From: Marinoscillum sp965229915
GTDB taxonomy: Bacteria; Bacteroidota; Bacteroidia; Cytophagales; Cyclobacteriaceae
Direction of reading: 5' to 3'
Assembly (NCBI RefSeq): GCF_965229915.1
Contig: NZ_CBDDJZ010000001.1
Location: 2,728,001 to 2,792,000 of the forward strand
Length of the DNA: 64,000 bases
Within the stretch, counting starts at the first letter, position 1. Each line of letters starts with the position of its first letter. Made by a program: the position numbers and the translations under genes. A model generated the notes under the pieces. It was not told the origin of the DNA and did not search any database. It worked only from the letters and a program-made list of their open reading frames with translations. Positions 53,158 to 63,000 of this stretch are shown piece by piece.

Positions 53158-53581
53158 ATATTTTTAGCAAAGATAAGCAGGCGTCTTCTTTTTGCCTCAT
53201 TAAGATTTGCTCATCCTCATGTTTGTCATTGTATCCGATCAAGTGGAGCAGACCATGAATAAGCACGCGGTGAAATTCAGTGAGAAATGCTATGCTCTGT
53301 TGGGAAGCATTATCCCGCACTCGATCGATGCTTATGAAGATGTCTGATAGGATAGGAGCACTTGGTTCACTATTATCAAAGGTGATAATGTCAGTGTAAT
53401 AATCGTGATCCAAATATTGTTGATTGATATTTAGTAAGTATTCGTCAGAGCAGATGATGTAGTTGATGGCTTCTATTTCTTGTTGATGTTCAGTGGCTAT
53501 ATGGGTGAGCCATCCACAGATTTGCTCTTCATGTGCTAGTTCGAAATCAACATCCTCAACAAAGAAATGAATACTATTCAT
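53156..53581 (-). CDS. ybeY: Endoribonuclease YbeY (rRNA maturation)
   Basis: 141 residues. The zinc motif is HGLLHLIGYNDKH (HxxxHxxxxxH), with YTDIITFDNSE before it. Involved in 16S rRNA 3'-end maturation and ribosome quality control. The start overlaps the stop of the anti-sigma/kinase gene by one base. Confidence 0.94.
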   Translation of the reverse strand: MNSIHFFVEDVDFELAHEEQICGWLTHIATEHQQEIEAINYIICSDEYLLNINQQYLDHDYYTDIITFDNSEPSAPILSDIFISIDRVRDNASQQSIAFLTEFHRVLIHGLLHLIGYNDKHEDEQILMRQKEDACLSLLKI

Positions 53582-53982
53582 TAATTCAGGTAGAAGATTA
53601 GTGTAACTGCTCTGCCTTCATCTTCGAAATAAACTTCGTCACATAGGTTCTTCATGAGGAAAATGCCTCTACCTCCAGGTTTGTCCAGGTTCTCAGGTGA
53701 AGTAGGATCAGGGAGATTGTTATAGTCAAAGCCTGGACCTTCGTCACTGATGGTAAATTTCAATGTGTTTTCGTCTACATTGAGTTTTAGGAGGACGTTT
53801 TTGTCAGATGCTTTTTGATTGCCGTGAACTATGGCGTTGTTGACTGATTCGGTTACCGCGATCATGATATTGCCATAAATGTCATCGTCGAGGTGAAATT
53901 TTTCTTTGGCATTGTCAATAAAACTCTCAATGATTCTAATGTTTTCCGAGAGTGAAGGAATCTGTATTTGTATGCTGTCCAT
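53581..53982 (-). CDS. RsbW-like ATP-binding regulator (anti-sigma type)
   Basis: 133 residues, a single HATPase_c fold: N-box VTESVNNAIVHGNQ, DEGPGFDYNNLPD, GGRGIFLMKNLCDEV. This is the serine-kinase/anti-sigma (RsbW, SpoIIAB-like) shape. No partner sigma factor or anti-anti-sigma gene is adjacent. It is joined by 1-bp overlaps to DUF4175 upstream and ybeY downstream, so translation is coupled. Confidence 0.88.
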   Translation of the reverse strand: MDSIQIQIPSLSENIRIIESFIDNAKEKFHLDDDIYGNIMIAVTESVNNAIVHGNQKASDKNVLLKLNVDENTLKFTISDEGPGFDYNNLPDPTSPENLDKPGGRGIFLMKNLCDEVYFEDEGRAVTLIFYLN

Positions 53983-56900
53983 TATTGCTCGTCTCCGCTT
54001 AAGCGTCTAAAATAGTCGTTTACTTCCTTTTTGTAAAATGGATTTAAATCCAAAGGTATTGTTTTTAATAATTCAATTTCTTCTTTTTTCGCTTTCAAGT
54101 ATTCTTCGATTGCAGGAGGTAGTTTACGTTGTTGTGGAGATGCGGTTTCACCTTCTCTTTCTGGAGATTCTTTTTGTTCACGCATTGATTCTTCTGCTTC
54201 TAACATACGGGTGAGAATCTCCTGCTGACGATCTATTAATTCTTGAGTAAGACGTTTGTTGACCAAATCCACCTCATTTTCTTCCATTTGTTCGATGGCC
54301 TTACTCAATTTATCACCTGCTTGTTGCCCGCCATTTTCATCACCCTCTTCACCGGGCTGTTGTTGCCCGGCAAGTTGCTGCTGCATTTGCTCAAGTTGCT
54401 GACGGAGTTCTGCTTGCTCTGCAGCTAGTTTTGCGAGCTCCTCCGACAGTTGCCTTCCTGATTTACCACTATTCTTCAGTTCTTGTATTTGCTCACTTAA
54501 TTGCTGCTGCATTTGAGACATGTTGGGTAGCGATTGTTTCTGACCCTTTCCTTTTTGAGGATTACCCATAGCCTCGGACATGGCCATCTGCATTTGATCC
54601 AGTACGTCATCCAGTAGCAGTGCCAGATTATTCATAGAAGTCATGGCAAATTGCTGATAGGAAGCGGCCTTTCCTTTATTCCTGTCGCGTAATTCCTCCA
54701 TGGTTTTGTCCAAATTCCGATTTATTTCTCCCACTTCTCGTGTAACAAACGTACTGATCTGTGCTACACGCTCCGCCAGAGAAAGTAGACTGTCTTCTAT
54801 AACCTGTGCGTTACTGATCAGTTGGAGTTGGTCCTGGGATAGTTCTATGAATCTAGGATCAATTTGCTCAACTTCCTTAATCTCATCGATGATCTCTTCT
54901 TGTGCAAAAGACAGTTTAATGAGATTGTCAAGAATATCTCTTAGATGATCTATATTTTCCTGCATCATGGTCATCTCCATCCCAGCTTGCATCTGTTGCA
55001 TGCTGCTCGCCATATTTTTCATTTTTTGGCCAGCGTTTTTCATTTTTTGACCGGCCTTTTGTTTCTGCTGATTCTGAAGATCTTGAGGGATCTCATTAAG
55101 CTTTTCTTGGATGTCCTGCTCGTCCTGATTGAAGTTTTCCATCGGTTCAGGATTCTTCAAGTCTTGATTCAACTGTTCCAAGCTGTCAAGTTGCTCTTGG
55201 ATTTCCTGAAATTCCTGATTGATTTCTTCTTGCTTTCGTTGAGCTTCGGATTGTTTTGATTGCTCGCTGGACTCAGATTCGGATTGGTTATCGGCTTGTT
55301 CTGTTTTCGGATCCACTTCATCCAGTACAGCTTCTGCCTTTGTCTGATCACCTAGTTCGTTTTGTTTTTCACTAAGCTTCTCTAATTTGTCTGCCGTTTG
55401 TTCCAGACCAGTTTCGAGCTTTAATCGCTTGAATAGCTCTAATGCACGTTCAAGCTCTTTTTCCATGTTTTTTTCATTGTTCCGAATCTTGGAAAGCTCC
55501 TCCAGTACTTGATCTGTTTCGCCTTTTTCTTTCAGTAGTTTTTGGAGCTCGTCATATAGCTTTTTGGTCTCTGGATCCAATACATCTTCAATGAGCTTCT
55601 GAAGTTGTTTCGCTTTCTCTTGAAGTTTTGGACTTTGTTTACCAAACTCTTTCTGGCTATCTAAAAGCTGTTGATGCTGTTCCGCCAAATTTTCAATTTC
55701 CTCGGCAAGCTTTTCTTTGTCCTTGATTAGGTCATTGATCATTTTTTCATCTTGCCAGTCCAGATCTTTCTTATTTCTCAATCGATCTTCCAAATCTCTC
55801 AAGCGATTGTTGATTTCTTCAGCTTTACTTGCTGCATTGTCCATGTTATCTTCAGATTCCTTGCTTTTCTCTGAAATCATGGATTCTACTTCTTCCTCAC
55901 TTGGCATTTTTAAATAAAACTTCTGTGAATAAGCTGATTTATATCCATTTACGGCATCATTGTCCATTACACCGGCATATACTTCTAAAAACTCATTTTC
56001 CGCCAAATCTATACTGTCAATATCCCATTGATAGTAAAACTGCTGATTGATTAGTTTGGCGTCATAAGGTATCTTGAGTTTCCTAAATTGTTCCTCGTTT
56101 CCTCGTTTGAAGAATAGGTTGAGGCTAGTAAATCCATAATCATCCTGGATGTTTCCCGTGAAAACGATGGACCGGAAACTAATGGTATCAGGTAGGTAGG
56201 TAACTTCTATTTGGGGAGATTCATCCTTGATTACTGAAATATCATATAGAATTCTAGATTTATTGGTTGCATACTCATTAGCCAGAGATATTTCATATTT
56301 CATCGAATTAGTAATACGCTTATCAATACTAAAGCCAGAATTTGTGGTTTTCATTAGTGTTGAATCCTGGCCAACGATAAAATATCCCTTTTCTGAATCA
56401 GAAGACTTGATATCCCAGGAAAGCATGCTGCCCTCCGGAACGACAAAACTACCGGTATTAGAAATCTGCTGATCATTAAGGCCAGTGTAGGCGGGATAAT
56501 CTACTGTCACAGATAAATCCCGAAGCTCGGGTCTATTGATTACTTCCAGGTGATAATTTTTGGAATCAAATCCTGCGGCTGAGAAGTAAAAATTCTTGTT
56601 TTTATTGAGACTGGGATAGCTAAAAATGAATCGACCACCAGACTGTTTATTCATTCTAAACTGCTGATTGTCAGACACTAACATCACGTAATCTGGGATA
56701 CTTGTACCTTCTAGTAATACCTCAAGATCATAACTGTCACCTTTGAAGGCAATCAATTCACTCTTAACATCATAAGTGAAAGGAGCCGGTTTCTCAAATG
56801 CTTTATTGAATTGTACAATACGTGAAGAGCTTTCACTAAACAGGCCTGGACTAACAAATGAAACAAGAAAGACGAAAAAGACAAATGCTGTGAGGTAATA

Positions 56901-57359
56901 GAGATATTTCTTATTGACTTTAAAATCAACGGCTTCCTTAAAATCGAATACTTTAAGTTCACTTTGTTTTTGCTCGATCGCTGCAAAGACTAGTGAAGAC
57001 GCGTTATGTGAAGAATCGTTGAGCTGCAAATAATTTAACAGCTTGTCTGCAATATCTGGAAAGTGAAGACCGATCAGCCTGGCAGCTTCCTGATCAGAAA
57101 TGCCACGATTAATCTGAATGATTCTTAGAATAGGGATAGCAATGCGAAAAGCAAGAAAGTAAAGCAGTAGTCCAACAAGAATGACAAATAGTGAAAGACG
57201 AATGGGTTGGTTAAACCAAAAGTATCCCTCTAATAAACTGATAACCAGCCAAATAGCACCGAAAAGTAAGATAGAAATGAGACTTCCACGGATCAATTGG
57301 TTCACGTGAAACTTTCGTTTGAATCTAATGATGTTTTCTTTAAGACTGTTTGCTGACAT
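53982..57359 (-). CDS. DUF4175 family giant membrane coiled-coil protein
   Basis: 1125 residues. Three membrane helices in the first 170 residues, a beta-rich middle (about 180-490), then some 600 residues of Glu/Gln/Lys-rich coiled coil (EEINNRLRDLEDRLRNKKDL; runs of QMQQQL) and a C-terminal LPPAIEEYLKAKKEEIELLK. The family is typical of Bacteroidota and unassigned. Its coding sequence contains a parS-like site at 57298. It is probably expressed with the RsbW-like gene and ybeY. Confidence 0.88.
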   Translation of the reverse strand: MSANSLKENIIRFKRKFHVNQLIRGSLISILLFGAIWLVISLLEGYFWFNQPIRLSLFVILVGLLLYFLAFRIAIPILRIIQINRGISDQEAARLIGLHFPDIADKLLNYLQLNDSSHNASSLVFAAIEQKQSELKVFDFKEAVDFKVNKKYLYYLTAFVFFVFLVSFVSPGLFSESSSRIVQFNKAFEKPAPFTYDVKSELIAFKGDSYDLEVLLEGTSIPDYVMLVSDNQQFRMNKQSGGRFIFSYPSLNKNKNFYFSAAGFDSKNYHLEVINRPELRDLSVTVDYPAYTGLNDQQISNTGSFVVPEGSMLSWDIKSSDSEKGYFIVGQDSTLMKTTNSGFSIDKRITNSMKYEISLANEYATNKSRILYDISVIKDESPQIEVTYLPDTISFRSIVFTGNIQDDYGFTSLNLFFKRGNEEQFRKLKIPYDAKLINQQFYYQWDIDSIDLAENEFLEVYAGVMDNDAVNGYKSAYSQKFYLKMPSEEEVESMISEKSKESEDNMDNAASKAEEINNRLRDLEDRLRNKKDLDWQDEKMINDLIKDKEKLAEEIENLAEQHQQLLDSQKEFGKQSPKLQEKAKQLQKLIEDVLDPETKKLYDELQKLLKEKGETDQVLEELSKIRNNEKNMEKELERALELFKRLKLETGLEQTADKLEKLSEKQNELGDQTKAEAVLDEVDPKTEQADNQSESESSEQSKQSEAQRKQEEINQEFQEIQEQLDSLEQLNQDLKNPEPMENFNQDEQDIQEKLNEIPQDLQNQQKQKAGQKMKNAGQKMKNMASSMQQMQAGMEMTMMQENIDHLRDILDNLIKLSFAQEEIIDEIKEVEQIDPRFIELSQDQLQLISNAQVIEDSLLSLAERVAQISTFVTREVGEINRNLDKTMEELRDRNKGKAASYQQFAMTSMNNLALLLDDVLDQMQMAMSEAMGNPQKGKGQKQSLPNMSQMQQQLSEQIQELKNSGKSGRQLSEELAKLAAEQAELRQQLEQMQQQLAGQQQPGEEGDENGGQQAGDKLSKAIEQMEENEVDLVNKRLTQELIDRQQEILTRMLEAEESMREQKESPEREGETASPQQRKLPPAIEEYLKAKKEEIELLKTIPLDLNPFYKKEVNDYFRRLSGDEQ
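57298..57313. promoter_or_regulatory. parS-like site 4, inside DUF4175 gene
   Basis: TGGTTCACGTGAAACT, 14 of 16 match to TGTTTCACGTGAAACA. It lies in the codons for KRKFHVN near the start of the gene. Confidence 0.45.
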
Positions 57360-57391
57360 ATAATCCTTTTACGAATTGCCGGGCTTTTAGA

Positions 57392-57751
57392 TTAATCGAT
57401 ACCTATCTCCTTCTCAAAATACTCAAGGATATGCATTTTCAATAATTTCTCCTGTTCAAGAAGGTCGAAATGTGGTAACGCTTTGATCAATTTCCAATGT
57501 GGCCAGCCATTTTCATCAATACCATCGAGCTCATAATAGCCAGAAAGCGACAACACTTTACAAACTGCGATGTGCATGAGGTCTTGTTTCTCTTCTTTAT
57601 CGAAATTTTTAGCTCCCAAACCCAATTCCTGAACGCCTATAAGGAACAAAACCGCATTCAGGTCTTTGGGTTTTTTCCCTACGAGATTCTCAAGGCCTTT
57701 AATTAGCCGATTCCAGTCTTTTTCTAGTGTAAGATCTTTCTGATAGACCAT
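57392..57751 (-). CDS. Conserved hypothetical protein
   Basis: 119 residues from ATG 57751; longer in-frame starts would enter the divergent ComF gene. Mainly helical, with phrases DLNAVLFLIGVQELGLG, MHIAVCKVLS, GYYELDGIDENGWPHW. It looks like a widespread Bacteroidota protein of unknown function. Confidence 0.75.
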   Translation of the reverse strand: MVYQKDLTLEKDWNRLIKGLENLVGKKPKDLNAVLFLIGVQELGLGAKNFDKEEKQDLMHIAVCKVLSLSGYYELDGIDENGWPHWKLIKALPHFDLLEQEKLLKMHILEYFEKEIGID

Positions 57752-57777
57752 TATTTGAAATATTGTATCTTGGTAAA

Positions 57778-58479
57778 GTGAAAATCGCAGCCTTTCTAAA
57801 GAGTATTTCCGCCGACTTTGTGAACCTACTGTTCCCGACAGTATGCATTGATTGCAAGACACCGCTGGTACAACAGGAAAATTACCTATGTCTCAAATGT
57901 AGACTTTCTCTTCCAAAAACCAACTACCATACTCTACCTGACAATATTCTAATGAAGAAGTTCGTGTTCGAGCCAAAAGTTCAGAAAGCAGCGGCTTATT
58001 TATTTTTCAACAAAGGAGGAGTAGCTCAAAAAATCATTCATGAAATAAAGTACAAAAATCAACCAGAGTTTGGTGTACTAATTGGCGAATGGTACGGTCA
58101 CGATTTGTCTAAAACTAATTGGCCTATTGACTTAATCATTCCAGTACCATTGCATAAATCCAAACTGGCAAGGCGTGGATTCAATCAGAGTGAACGAATT
58201 GGAGAAGGGATCTCAAGAAGTACGGGTTGGCCATTAGTATCAGATATTGCTATCCGCACTCGACATACAGTAAGTCAAACACGAAAGTCTAAAGTACAAC
58301 GCTGGAAAAATATGCAGTCAGTATACAAATTAAAGAGAACTGGTGCAGTGACTGGTAAGAATGTAGCAATCGTTGATGATGTTCTCACCACAGGAGCAAC
58401 AATTGGTGAGTTGGTGTCTTTGTTGGTTGAGTCCGGCGCTGCAGGAGTTTACATCATCACTCTAGCAGCAGGGAAATAA
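57778..58479 (+). CDS. comF: ComF family phosphoribosyltransferase-like protein
   Basis: About 233 residues from GTG 57778 (a TTG at 57763 is an alternative). N-terminal double zinc ribbon (CIDCKTPL...CLKC), then the phosphoribosyltransferase fold with PVPLHKSKLARRGFNQSERI and the PRPP loop VAIVDDVLTTGATIGEL. ComF proteins are linked to DNA uptake and recombination; the enzyme activity is unclear. It ends 37 bp before the shared terminator. Confidence 0.92.
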   Translation: MKIAAFLKSISADFVNLLFPTVCIDCKTPLVQQENYLCLKCRLSLPKTNYHTLPDNILMKKFVFEPKVQKAAAYLFFNKGGVAQKIIHEIKYKNQPEFGVLIGEWYGHDLSKTNWPIDLIIPVPLHKSKLARRGFNQSERIGEGISRSTGWPLVSDIAIRTRHTVSQTRKSKVQRWKNMQSVYKLKRTGAVTGKNVAIVDDVLTTGATIGELVSLLVESGAAGVYIITLAAGK

Positions 58480-58516
58480 GGACTTATAGATTACGCCTTA
58501 TTGTATTAGCAAAAAA

Positions 58517-58547
58517 AAGCCGTTACAACTTGACGTCATAACGGCTT
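58517..58547. terminator. Bidirectional terminator between comF and the GldJ-like gene
   Basis: AAGCCGTTA-N13-TAACGGCTT, 9-bp perfect stem, with an eight-A run on the left side giving a U tail for the minus strand. Confidence 0.8.
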
Positions 58548-58568
58548 CTAATATTAAAACAGGTTATC

Positions 58569-59894
58569 TTAATAATTGGTACCTGCCCGAATCATTGCAC
58601 ATCTAAATCCAATCGTTGATGTTGCAGAATCTTCAAACAAGTATCTTCTAGTACCAGGTGACAACCAATAGGCTACATCAGCCCATGATCCACCTTTGTA
58701 TACTCTTAATCTCTTCATTGGAGGATTTTCGGTATCATAAGAATTTTGGAGGCCGGTATTGGCCACCCATTCTTCCTCAGTGTATGGTTGCTCATTTCCG
58801 ATAAAATTCCAACTTGCATCATATCCAGTTTCTGGATCCAAAGTACCATCTCTTCTCACAGGGTTCATGTCTTCAACCATTTGGTGAGAAAGTGGACGGT
58901 AAACATCCTGCACCCATTCGTTTACGTTTCCAGCCATGTTGTATAGACCAAAGTCATTTGGAGGATAATCGTAAACATATGTCGGGATCATCGCCCCATC
59001 ATTCAGCTTACCAGCGATACCTGCATAGTCACCTCGACCTCTCTTGAAGTTAGCAAGGAAGTAACCCATGCTCTTTCCATAAGGATTTCTGAGTGCGTGA
59101 CCATCCCAAGGATATAGTCTTCTGTGTGTTTGGTTTTCATCTAACCACTGAGTTCCGATAAGAGCTTGAGCAGCATATTCCCACTCAGCTTCAGTTGGGA
59201 GACGATAGTTAGGCAGAACCACGCCAGATTCCAATGGAATTCTCGGGAAATCAGTTCCAGAAGTTCCCGGATCACCTTCAGCTCCAGCGAATGCCTGATC
59301 TCCTGCATTGGCAACTTCATCATACAATCCAGCATCTTCAGCTAGTTTGATGTTTACCACTCTGGTTCTCCATTTACAATAGTTTACGGCTTGTCTCCAA
59401 TTCACACCTACTACTGGGAAATATCTAAAACCCGGATATCTGTAGTAATGATCCACATATGAATCGTTGAATGCAAGGTCTTTAGCCCACACTGTGGTAT
59501 CTGGAAGGTTGTTTTTCCAGTAATATTCGTCTGAGTCTTGTTTGATGTAAAACTCATACTCCAACCAGTTGATATTAGCAACTTCAGTTTCATCCATGTA
59601 GAATGAAGCAACTGTTACAGCACGCTCAACATTGTCGTTGGAATTGAGGACATCTTCTTCGAAAGTACCTAGAACGGTTCTTCCACCTTCAATAAAGATC
59701 AGGTTGGGTCCTTCTGGCTGACCACTGAAGTCATTCACCACAAAGCCTCCCTCTTCATTGAACTCTAACCCGGTAGTCGTACTGTACTTGCCGGGAGCAG
59801 AACTTGTAGGGGTTCCAGACCCACAAGAACTTAGCATTACTGCTACTGCTAACACCGATGCAGAGCCAGTAAGCGCATTAACCAAATTTTTCAT
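58569..59894 (-). CDS. GldJ-like SUMF1-domain lipoprotein (gliding motility / type IX secretion)
   Basis: 441 residues. Lipobox in AVMLSSCGSG (Cys about 24). The rest is a formylglycine-generating-enzyme (SUMF1) fold: FIEGGRTVLGTFEED, VASFYMDETEVANINW, PVVGVNWRQAVNYCKWR, NYRLPTEAEWEYAAQALIG, YNMAGNVNEWVQDVYR, TIGFRCAMIRAGTNY. In Bacteroidota, lipoproteins GldJ and GldK of the gliding/T9SS machinery have this fold; the sequence looks more like GldJ. No other gld genes lie in the window. Preceded by a promoter with spaced TTTG and TATTTTG boxes. Confidence 0.78.
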   Translation of the reverse strand: MKNLVNALTGSASVLAVAVMLSSCGSGTPTSSAPGKYSTTTGLEFNEEGGFVVNDFSGQPEGPNLIFIEGGRTVLGTFEEDVLNSNDNVERAVTVASFYMDETEVANINWLEYEFYIKQDSDEYYWKNNLPDTTVWAKDLAFNDSYVDHYYRYPGFRYFPVVGVNWRQAVNYCKWRTRVVNIKLAEDAGLYDEVANAGDQAFAGAEGDPGTSGTDFPRIPLESGVVLPNYRLPTEAEWEYAAQALIGTQWLDENQTHRRLYPWDGHALRNPYGKSMGYFLANFKRGRGDYAGIAGKLNDGAMIPTYVYDYPPNDFGLYNMAGNVNEWVQDVYRPLSHQMVEDMNPVRRDGTLDPETGYDASWNFIGNEQPYTEEEWVANTGLQNSYDTENPPMKRLRVYKGGSWADVAYWLSPGTRRYLFEDSATSTIGFRCAMIRAGTNY

Positions 59895-59933
59895 AACCTG
59901 TTTTACTTTTATTTGAAACGCTCCAAAATAGTA

Positions 59934-59955
59934 ATAAATACAATGATTTCAAAAA
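59934..59955 (-). promoter_or_regulatory. Putative promoter of the GldJ-like gene
   Basis: On the minus strand, TTTTTG is followed after 19 nt by TATTTTG, close to the TTTG-N19-TAnnTTTG pattern, about 40 bp before the start codon. Confidence 0.4.
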
Positions 59956-60038
59956 TAGGCTTTTTGACCGATCTTTTGAACTTATTGTATTCAATTAATA
60001 GGAAAATTAGACAATTATTGTGTAAACCTCGGTATAAT

Positions 60039-63000
60039 TCACACACTTACAGTCGAATGCATGTGATTTAACACCTGTAAACCCTCTTCTATATCGTTGA
60101 TTTCTTTCACCGAAATGATGAGTTTCTTCTTCATATCCTTCATGTTACATCGCCTAGGTTGACTCTGTACGTATTGAAGTATTTGACCAAAAACATCCGA
60201 TTGGAAGTATGCCTCATCTTTAGAATCGGATAGATAGCAGCGCATCATGCCGTTTTTGATGGTCACTTTTTCAAATCCTAATCTGACAGCTGCCCAACGC
60301 AATCGCACAGAGGTCATCAAATCAGATACAGCATCCGGCAATGGCCCAAATCGATCTTTCATTCCGTTGATGAACCCTTCGAGTTCCTCATCATTTTCAA
60401 GACTATCCATCCTGGAGTAGAGATTCAGTCGTTCAGATATGTTAGACACATAATCTTGAGGGATGAGAATTTCCAGATCGGTCTCAATTACACACTCTTC
60501 CTTAATAGCATGGAATTTTTGATGATCCATTTCATTTTCGAAGAGGTCTTTGAATTCGGTTTCTTTCAGTTCGCTGACGGCTTCATCGAGGATTTTGTGA
60601 TATACTTCAAATCCCATGTCGTTGATAAATCCACTTTGTTCACTACCTAGCAAATTTCCAGCACCTCGAATATCCAAATCCCGCATAGCTACTTTGAAGC
60701 CATCACCCAAATCTGAAAATTCTTCTAAAGTAGTCAACCTTTTTCGTGCATCCGATGAAAGTGCAGAAGTGGGAGGTGTCAGCAGGTAGCAGTAGGCCTT
60801 GGTGTTGGAGCGACCGACTCGTCCACGCATCTGGTGAAGATCAGATAAGCCAAACATGTGGGCTCTGTTGATGATGATGGTGTTGGCATTGGGTATGTCA
60901 AGTCCAGACTCGATGATGTTAGTAGAAACCAACACATCGTATTCGCCTTCAATGAACTTGAGCATCACTTTCTCTAGTTGTTTGCCGTCCATTTGTCCGT
61001 GAGCAATCCCGATTTTCGCATCTGGAACCAGACGGAAAATGATGTTGCCAATTTGCTCGATATCTCCCACGCGGTTGTGGACCATAAATACCTGGCCGCC
61101 TCTTCTCAACTCATGACTCACCGCGTCCCGGATAACTTCTTCGTTGAACTCATGAATTTCTGTGGTAACGGGTCTTCTGTTTGGTGGTGGGGTAGAAATG
61201 ATCGATAAATCCCTGGCCCCCATTAGTGAAAAGTGCAAAGTCCTTGGTATTGGAGTTGCTGTAAGGGTAAGTGCATCCACATTCACCCGCATTTCCTTCA
61301 ATCGTTCCTTCACCTTCACTCCGAACTTCTGTTCTTCATCAATGATCATCAATCCCAAATCCTTGAACTCAATGTCTTTGTTGACAATTCGGTGTGTTCC
61401 AATTAGAATATCGATATGTCCTGCTTTGACCTTTTTCTTGACTTCTGTGATGTCTTTGGTGCTTTTGAAGCGATTGATGTAATCTACCGTGACAGGAAAA
61501 TCTTCCAACCGCTTCGAAAATGTGTGGAAATGCTGCATGGCTAAAATGGTGGTGGGTACCAGAACGGCCACTTGTTTGCCAGAATCCACCGCTTTGAATG
61601 CTGCACGTACTGCAATTTCGGTTTTACCAAATCCCACATCACCACAGACAAGACGATCCATTGGGTGGCCCTGCTCCATGTCTTTCTTTACATCTTCGGT
61701 TGCCAGTGCCTGATCCGGAGTATCCTGGTATAAAAACGATGACTCCAACTCGGCTTGCAGATATGTATCTTCTGGAAAAGTGAAACCAGGGGCCGCTTTA
61801 CGTTTGGCATAGAGGTTGATCAGGTCCTTGGCTATGTCCTTGACCTTTTTCTTGACCTTCTTTTTCTTGTTGTCCCAATCCTGCGTACCCAGTTTGTTGA
61901 TCGATGGTGGCTGACTGTCTTTGCTTGAATACTTCGAAACTTTATGGAGAGAGTGCACACTCACATAAAGTAGGTCGTCATCTCTGTAAATCAGCCGAAG
62001 GGCTTCCTGCTTATTTCCACCAACATCCACCGTGTCCAAACCTGCAAATCGACCAACTCCATAATCGATGTGTACAACATAATCACCAGGTTGTAAAGTC
62101 TTGAGCTCGCGTAGGGTGAGGGATTTGGATTTTGAAAACTTTTCCTTCGCCTTGTACTGATGAAAACGATCGAAGATTTGATGATCTGTATAGCAGACAA
62201 ATTCATGATGATCATCAATAAATCCCTCGCGAAAAGATGCCCCAATCCCCTTGAAGTGAAGTTCGGGATTAATTTCTTTAAAAATACTTTCTAGACGTTC
62301 CAGCTGCTTGAAGGACTCGGCTGTGATGACCTTTTGAAAATCCTTTACCTGAAACTGGTACAAGTCTTCTGCCAGTAACTCAAAGTTTTTATGAAAATGT
62401 GGCTGTGGTCGAATCCCCAGATTGAATTCGTCATTTGGCTTTAGGTAGTATCTATTGCCAAACTCCACCCGATGAAATTTTTTCAGCAGTAGGTCAAACG
62501 ATTTTTCTGAATCAAAGAGATCTTCCGGTTTGAATACCACTTGAGTGTATCCACTCACCTTCATGATTTGATCAAAAGAGTCTACCGCTTTGTTGAATCC
62601 TTTTTCAATCAGGTCCAATGTCTCGCGATAATCCTTCATCCAGATCACCGTATTTTTTGGTGCAAACTCAAAGAATGATTGTCGCTCTTCGCGAAGCAAT
62701 CGTGTTTGCACATTAGGAATGAGCGTTACCTCATCCAGAGATTTATTGGAGAGTTGGCTTTCTGGATCGAATTCCCGGATGCTCTCAATTTCATCACCAA
62801 AAAGCTCTAGCCTATATGGATAATCATGTGCGAATGAGAAAATGTCAATAATTCCACCACGAACAGAAAACTGCCCGGCCTCATAAACGAAATCACTTCG
62901 CTCAAAATCATAACTATTAAGCAGCTCTGTGAGAAATTCAATATTCAGCTGTTCACCAACCGTAGCGGTGAACGTGTTGTCCTGCAAAGATCTTTTATTG

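Noticed and set aside
54243..55917. Leucine- and serine-rich plus-strand ORFs opposite the DUF4175 gene
   Set aside because: Antisense translation of the Gln/Glu/Lys-rich coiled coil; artefact of codon bias.
56151..56170. CCCGTGAAAAC sequence resembling parS inside the DUF4175 gene
   Set aside because: Three or more mismatches including the CACGTG core; expected by chance.
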